Program-made: the position numbers and the translations under genes
Source: Clostridiales bacterium
Lineage (GTDB): Bacteria; Bacillota; Clostridia; Christensenellales; CAG-138
Reading direction: 5' to 3'
Length of the DNA: 61,207 nucleotides
NCBI GenBank assembly: GCA_004557245.1
Contig: SFEL01000012.1
Span: 1 to 61,207, forward strand
Shown here: positions 56,232 through 61,207 of the stretch, one piece after another
How the letters are laid out: the number at the start of each line of letters is the position of its first letter
Numbering within the stretch: the stretch's first letter is position 1
Notes under the pieces: model-generated
What the model was told of the DNA's origin: nothing
Database searches by the model: none
The model's input: the letters and a program-made list of their open reading frames with translations, nothing else

Positions 56232-58755
56232 TTACAGCGCCTTAACCGTGTCGATAAACTGGCTCATGCTCACCGCACCCGGCAAGAGGTTTTCCTCATT
56301 CTCAAATACCATGTAATAGCGGAAATCCTTGCCCGCTGCTGTGCGCCATGCTTGACCCTTGGTTTCCGCACAGATGAGCTTGCCGCTTTGGGTCATAATC
56401 AGAATATCGGGGTAGTGCTTGATAAAGCCGTTGATTGCAAAACCCTGACGGGCAATATTCCTGTGCCACCAGCGGACATTCGGCAGGGCGGTCAACTCCA
56501 CAATCAGCTTCTGTTCCAGCTTGTTCATGTCGCCATCCTCAGCCGTATACAGCGAGCGGGCGTATATGGCGGTATTGCTGGCGGGATGAATAGATGTGGG
56601 CAGACGGAACGAGGGCATACAGACAACACGCTCCGTTTCCAGCCACTTATCAAAGGTTTCCCGATAGTGGGTTTCCAACAGTGTTTCGATCTTGGCGCGG
56701 ATCTTCGCCGCGTAGCCCAGCGGGGCTTTCTCCATAGCGGCAAGCTGCGCCTTATCCATATCGTCCACAATGCGGTTTATGTAGGCTTTCAGTTCGGCAG
56801 CGTCTACCATGTTCAGCTTGTTAAGCTGATTGAACATCATATCCTTGCATTGACGTACCCGGCTTTCCGGCGGCAGATTGTTGAACCACTCCTTGAAGTA
56901 CCGCTGCTCGGCGCTCTCCATCTTGAACACCTTCGGCAAACCGCCGTCCTGCTCCCGCACGTCAATTTCGCGGATTTCATCGTCTGCGGCGGCAAAGTCA
57001 ATATCGTATGCCTTGCCCTTGAGGGTAAAGCCCTCCGCCAGCATTTCCTTGTCCAGCAATTCAAAAGAACCGTCCGTAAACAAAGATTGCTCAACTTTCA
57101 GGAAAAACTGCGGGATTTGCAGCGTTTCAATATCCTCCCGGAACTGCGGATTCACCTGAAATGATTTCACTTTATCCCGTACCTCCCACGGAAGATTGTC
57201 CATCACCGGATCATTGCCGGTCTGCTGGATAGCGTCTGTGTATGCCTTTTCGACCTCTGCGGCAGCGTCCAGCATGGTGTCGGCTTTCGGGGTGATTTCA
57301 GGCGTTTTTGCCTGTTCTCTGCGCCGTTCCAACTCCGTGTCAATAGATTTATCGTCCAGCCATGCAAAATCGTCCTCTGCGTTTTCCGGTTCGGAAGCTC
57401 CTTGCGGGTCAGGCAGCGTGATTTGCTCCGCTGTCTGTTCGGGTGCTTTCGGTTTTGTAGCCTCACCGATCCGATAGTCCTTATCGCTGAATCCTGCGCT
57501 GTTCAAGCCCTTGACGATATGCGCCACGGTATTGTTGAAGTCGTTGGAAGAAGTCAGCACATAGGACATATTGAGTGCGCTTTGCGTGTGTTGGCTCGTA
57601 TGGGGCAGACGGAGAATCCGTCCCAAAATCTGCTCCACGTCAACCTGACTGGTCTTATTGGCAAGGGACGCAAGGATATAGGCAAAGGGGCAATCCCAGC
57701 CCTCTTTCAGCGCATTGACCGTGATAATATAGCGAATCGGACAGCTTGGGGACATCAAATCGGTGTTTTTCAGCTCGTTCACATCGGCGGTTCGAATGGC
57801 AATTTGCTCGGCGGGGATTCCCTTGTCCACCAGCTTGTCCCGCAGTTTTTCAAAGGTTGTCGCGTCCTCCTTGCCCTTCGGCTGTGCCTGAAACAGCGCG
57901 ATAGGACGGATATATTTGCCCGTCTTGGTGTACTCCGCGCTTGCGATTTCTTCCAGTTTGTTCCGCAGGTCGATCGCGTCAATCAGCACCTCGGATTGGC
58001 TGTCCCGGTTATAGACGATCACGGGCAGCTTTACCATGTGTTCGTTTTTCAGCTGCACCGCGTCCACATAGGAAATGATATTGCTCTCCTTTTTCGGCGT
58101 GGCGGTCAAATCCAGCACAAAGCAGGGGTTGAAGTTTTCCAGCATTTCAAGGCTCAATTCCGACCGGGCATGGTGGCTCTCGTCCACGATGACAAGCGGG
58201 TTAAGCTGGTTGATAATCTGGAACAGAGCGGTTTCGTCTGCTTTTTCAATGGGGCTGTCGGGCTTGCCCAGCACCTTTGCAAACTCGGCAAGGTTGCTGT
58301 TCTCCTGATAGGCTTTCAAGACCTCCTTGCCGCGCCCACGGAACGAATCGTAGGACAGCACCATAACCGACAACTGCTCCGTTACGGCGGTGGGGTTGAA
58401 GTTCTGACCATTCAAAAGCTCCTGCTTGGTGTAGACCTCCACGCGCCCGCCGAAATCCACGTCGATTTTCTGACGGTAGGGGTGGGATGTGTCTTTCAGG
58501 GCTTTCGCCGTCTGCGTCAGAATCGCGTCCGACGGAACAAGCCACACAACCGCCTTTGTCTTGGTAGCGGGGAGTGCGTCAAAGATAGGGCGAACGGCGT
58601 TGCAGGCAATAAAGGTCTTGCCGCCGCCTAGCCGGGGCTGATTTCTCCTGCCAAAACAGGCGAAACGCCGCTGCGTCACTCTTTGTTTCGTTCAGCAGTT
58701 CCAGATAGCGGGTCAGGTCCGCTATCACCTTTTTCTGATATGATTTCAGTTCCAT
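56232..58755 (-). pseudogene. res: Type III restriction enzyme Res subunit (helicase-nuclease), frame-disrupted
   Basis: The ATG at 58755 begins a normal Res N-terminus (MELKSYQKKVIADLTRYLEL, then FWQEKSAPA). The frame is then lost at about 58633: the helicase motif I region reappears as LGGGKTFIACNAV in another frame, with roughly 30-45 residues missing in between. Downstream is intact for over 800 codons: motif II VDESHHARSE, motif III DLTATPKKES, ALKEGWDCPFAYILASLANK, EQILGRILRLP, and a C-terminal PD-(D/E)XK nuclease (YPDILIMTQSGKLICAETKG). As drawn it cannot make a full Res protein. Type III systems require Res plus Mod for cleavage. Confidence 0.85.
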
Positions 58756-58770
58756 ACAGCGAACACCCCC

Positions 58771-60363
58771 TTACAGTCTGCTAATGTCTCTCGGTATTTT
58801 CTTGAATGTGACGCCCATTTTTGCCAGCTTGTCCTCGCTGATGGAGCAGCGGTCGGCATAGATCACCGTTCCGTCGGCTTTTTCCGTAATGGTGGAGAGG
58901 AACGCATAATCCAGCACCGTCACGCGCTGCGGCTCGTAGTAGAAGTAATAGCCCGTGCTGTTGTGCTTGCCGAGGTAATAGGGATTGCCGCCGCTGGGCG
59001 GGGCGTAGGGCTGCTTGGTTTCCATGAACCAGATGTATTCTCGGATTTTCTCCGGGGCAACGGCTTCATTCAGGCAATCGCCCACAAGCAGCGGTTCGCC
59101 CAGATCGTAGAAGCTGAAATTGCCGCCCGTACCCTCTACGGCGTTCTTGCCCTCGCCGTAGCCACGGATCACGCGCTTGACGCGCTCGGCGGTGATGCTG
59201 TCGGCGTAGTCACCCATTTCAACAAGAATGAACTTTCTATTTCCTCCATCCCTATTGAGGTCTAATACAGCATGAGCAGTCGTTCCCGAACCTCCAAAGG
59301 AATCCAAATATATCCCGTCTTTATCATCCTTTCCATCAAACACAAATGAAAGTAAGTACTTTATCAATTCTTTCGGTTTGGGGTTGTTGAAGACCTTTTT
59401 GCCAAAAATCGTTTCAATTTCTTTCGTTCCATCTTGGTTATAGGGTCCTGTTAAAATGGATATTGGTTTTCCCAAACGCATAACACCATTCTCGTCTTTT
59501 AAGTACTGCTTGAATCGAACGCTCCATTTTCCACTGTTTTCGCTAAATACAACTTCATCATTTTCAATAGCTTGATGCAAGCGAGATTTTTCCCATATCC
59601 ACTGTTTATCGGGGTATATTTCCACTCCATTGTGATAGACCGGGTATACCAAATTAGGGCGATCATCTTTGCTTCGTGTTGCAAGCGGCTGCGTGATGAA
59701 GCCACCACGCACCTCAAACTTATCGTCCTTCATTTTGTATTTCTTGATTTCTTCCTCGGACAGCGGTGCAGCAACAGAAAGTAGAGGTTGCTTTGAATAG
59801 CAGACAATATACTCGTGAACGTTTCCTACACCACGGGTAAATGCTCCCGGACCGTATTTATTCTTCCAAATAATTTCATGGACAAAGCAGTTAGCGCCAA
59901 ATATCTCATCTAAAATCAGACGCAAATACTTTATTTCATTATCATCAATGCTGATGAAAATAACACCATCGTCCGCCAGCAGCTTTTGCAGCAGCTTCAA
60001 CCGCGGGTACATCATGCACAGCCATTTGTCATGGCGGGTCAGATCCTCGCCCTCTTTGCCGACAACCTCGCCCAGCCACTTTTTGATCTTCGGGTCATTG
60101 ACATTATCGTTGTAGACCCAGCCCTCGTTGCCTGTGTTGTAGGGCGGATCGATATAAATGCACTTGACGCGCCCCTCATACCGGGGCAGCAGCGCTTTTA
60201 GGGCTTCCAGATTATCGCCCCGGATAATCATATTTTCGCTGCCGTTATCTTCATTGTGCTGTCCGTTTTCATCAAAGCTGTACTTGCGCTCCAACACCCG
60301 AAACGGCACGTCCTGATGGTGATTGATCACCTTGCTTTTTCCAATCCATTCAAGTGTCGGCAT
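58771..60363 (-). CDS. mod: Type III DNA methyltransferase Mod
   Basis: A 530-residue adenine-N6 methyltransferase of the beta class: catalytic DPPYN (residues 72-76) precedes the AdoMet motif DSFGGSGTTAHAVLDL, with a target-recognition region between them (about 190-330). It also provides sequence specificity for the Res subunit. The ATG at 60363 has GGAGGAAATC upstream; an upstream extension passes over the ribosome site. The res gene follows after 15 bases. The TRD is AT-richer than its flanks, consistent with exchange of specificity regions. Confidence 0.93.
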   Translation of the reverse strand: MPTLEWIGKSKVINHHQDVPFRVLERKYSFDENGQHNEDNGSENMIIRGDNLEALKALLPRYEGRVKCIYIDPPYNTGNEGWVYNDNVNDPKIKKWLGEVVGKEGEDLTRHDKWLCMMYPRLKLLQKLLADDGVIFISIDDNEIKYLRLILDEIFGANCFVHEIIWKNKYGPGAFTRGVGNVHEYIVCYSKQPLLSVAAPLSEEEIKKYKMKDDKFEVRGGFITQPLATRSKDDRPNLVYPVYHNGVEIYPDKQWIWEKSRLHQAIENDEVVFSENSGKWSVRFKQYLKDENGVMRLGKPISILTGPYNQDGTKEIETIFGKKVFNNPKPKELIKYLLSFVFDGKDDKDGIYLDSFGGSGTTAHAVLDLNRDGGNRKFILVEMGDYADSITAERVKRVIRGYGEGKNAVEGTGGNFSFYDLGEPLLVGDCLNEAVAPEKIREYIWFMETKQPYAPPSGGNPYYLGKHNSTGYYFYYEPQRVTVLDYAFLSTITEKADGTVIYADRCSISEDKLAKMGVTFKKIPRDISRL

Positions 60364-60390
60364 GGCTGATTTCCTCCGTAATCGTGTTAT

Positions 60391-60442
60391 CCTCATTTCA
60401 AATGAGGGTATTTCTTCCCTGACCCTCAGCAGTAATGAGGGT
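60391..60442. promoter_or_regulatory. Palindromic repeats upstream of mod
   Basis: Two inverted repeats sharing the core CCTCATT: CCTCATTT-c-AAATGAGG (60391-60407) and ACCCTCA..TGAGGGT (60422-60442). They lie 28-79 bases before the mod start and could be binding sites for a controller, possibly the small HTH protein upstream. Confidence 0.5.
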
Positions 60443-60646
60443 CACTTCTAGCTATGTCTGTATAGCGGTTATTGTGGTGAAAGACCTATCCTGTCTTGGA
60501 AGGACTAAATCCTTGTCCAACGCTGTCATCGTTTGTCGAATCGACGATTTAGGTAGATTCGTGACAAGGGGTCAGTGCGCCCATTCGCACCCGCGAGGTG
60601 GAATAGACCCCATTATTTCGAGTTAGAGTCGCTGATATGATGCGGC
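60443..60646. other. Non-coding stretch with long-range stems
   Basis: 200 bases with no gene. Complementary segments CCTTGTC (near 60513) / GACAAGG (near 60563) and GGGGTC / GACCCC (near 60568 and 60606) could fold into a Y-shaped structure. No RNA family is recognised. Confidence 0.4.
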
Positions 60647-60850
60647 TCATTTTTCATTTTCGACGGGCTTCTTGATATACCTGCCGTTCTTGATTCGCGC
60701 GTCCGCTGGCTTCTCTGTGTCCTCTGGAATCCCCCAGACCGAGCCAATGCGGATCGCACCGGGGACGCGCCCCTCGCCGCACAAAATCTGAATACGGCGG
60801 GTGGAGATACCCCAGCGTTCGGCGGTTTGCGTGATGGATAAGTATTTCAT
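60647..60850 (-). CDS. Small excisionase-like helix-turn-helix protein
   Basis: A 67-residue winged-helix protein (MKYLSITQTAERWGISTRRI, QILCGEGRVPGAIRIGSVWG, IPEDTEKPADARIKNGRYIK), the HTH_17/excisionase pattern with a MerR-like recognition helix and a wing ending in WGIPEDTEKP. It lies upstream of the mod-res operon in the same direction, separated by 283 bases. It may be a controller of the locus or a leftover element gene. Confidence 0.85.
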   Translation of the reverse strand: MKYLSITQTAERWGISTRRIQILCGEGRVPGAIRIGSVWGIPEDTEKPADARIKNGRYIKKPVENEK

Positions 60851-61109
60851 AATCGGTACTCCTGTCGCAGCTCATTTCTGCGTCTGCTTATAAAATCACA
60901 GTATAATTATAATCGTCAAAGCGAATAAAAGCAAGAACTTTCCCGAAAAGTTCAGGAAGTATTTTCAAATTCGACACGAAAGGTGTGTGGGGATTCCCCA
61001 ACAACAAAATGAGCAGTTCGGACGCAGGGATGAACCGCTCCTTTTTCCGGTGTGTACGGACACCGGATGTGCTTGCTACTCTCCCAAATCTCATATCCGC
61101 AGATACAAC
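60851..61109. other. Unassigned tail region
   Basis: About 260 bases. Several short overlapping frames exist on both strands but none shows family similarity or a convincing ribosome site. Confidence 0.4.
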
Positions 61110-61148
61110 GCGCTCCCGCTTTCGCAAAAGCAGGAGCGCATATTTTTT
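61110..61148 (+). terminator. Intrinsic terminator at right edge
   Basis: GCGCTCC-c-GCTTT..AAAGC-a-GGAGCGC followed by ATATTTTTTG on the plus strand. It may end a plus-strand transcript that starts outside a recognisable gene, or act on the minus strand for a gene beyond the window. Confidence 0.7.
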
Positions 61149-61207
61149 GAAAATTTCTCATTTCGATACCTGCGTTTTGACTTAAAAATGTCCGTTGTAA
61201 AGTGAGG

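Noticed and set aside
43086..61207. CRISPR array or cas genes in the defence region
   Set aside because: No regularly spaced direct repeats and no Cas-like protein were found on either strand.

Overview
The window looks like the chromosome of an anaerobic, probably spore-forming Clostridia-type Firmicute. It carries the 5' end of a Firmicute-like 16S rRNA gene, an oxygen-sensitive class III ribonucleotide reductase, spore-maturation genes (spmA/spmB), a Spo0A-type DNA-binding protein, a PyrR attenuator, a TPP riboswitch and many short GC-rich stem-loop terminators.

From 1 to about 41.6 kb the content is ordinary core and metabolic. In order: an rRNA operon start (minus strand); radC and an alpha-phosphoglucomutase; xpt; an NlpC/P60 cell-wall hydrolase; an F420-0:glutamate-ligase-like protein; a MarR-controlled efflux operon (heterodimeric ABC exporter plus a MacA/MacB-like tripartite set) under a consensus promoter flanked by two palindromic operators; a TlpA-like lipoprotein; a Zur-autoregulated zinc uptake operon (zur-znuA-znuC-znuB); an activase and nrdD with paired NrdR boxes; yitT; pepV; a substrate-binding-type membrane protein; a short alaS; an AraC regulator; a small membrane-associated cluster containing a signal-peptidase-like protein with both catalytic residues replaced; pyrR-uraA with its attenuator; prsW; typA; TPP riboswitch-thiT; spmA-spmB; and a ComB-like phosphatase.

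Three copies of a roughly 196-bp, highly folded repeat lie in this core part (14.46, 22.24 and 23.40 kb). Stem changes between copies are compensatory. Two copies are bracketed by duplicated stem-loop hairpins.

From 41.6 to 51.3 kb lies an acquired and rearranged segment. It starts with a graveyard of fused gene fragments (AEC permease, aspartate aminotransferase, IS256 transposase, ParA, XRE). It continues with an apparently complete phosphorelay: a substrate-binding lipoprotein fused to a 5'-nucleotidase C-terminal-like domain, a large hybrid histidine kinase, a free Hpt protein, a receiver/SARP-like response regulator and a Spo0A-C-only protein. Two promoters with identical 11-bp-phased direct repeats precede the response regulator. 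Pieces of an IS256 transposase in the same orientation lie at both ends, and a serine-recombinase stump lies at the right end.

From 51.4 to 61.2 kb is a defence and mobility region: an XRE-DUF1016 nuclease-serine recombinase operon, then a type III restriction-modification locus with an intact Mod, a frame-broken Res and two accessory genes. Isoleucine codon use changes at about 42.7 kb (ATA-rich to the left, ATC/ATT to the right), which fits lateral acquisition of the right third.
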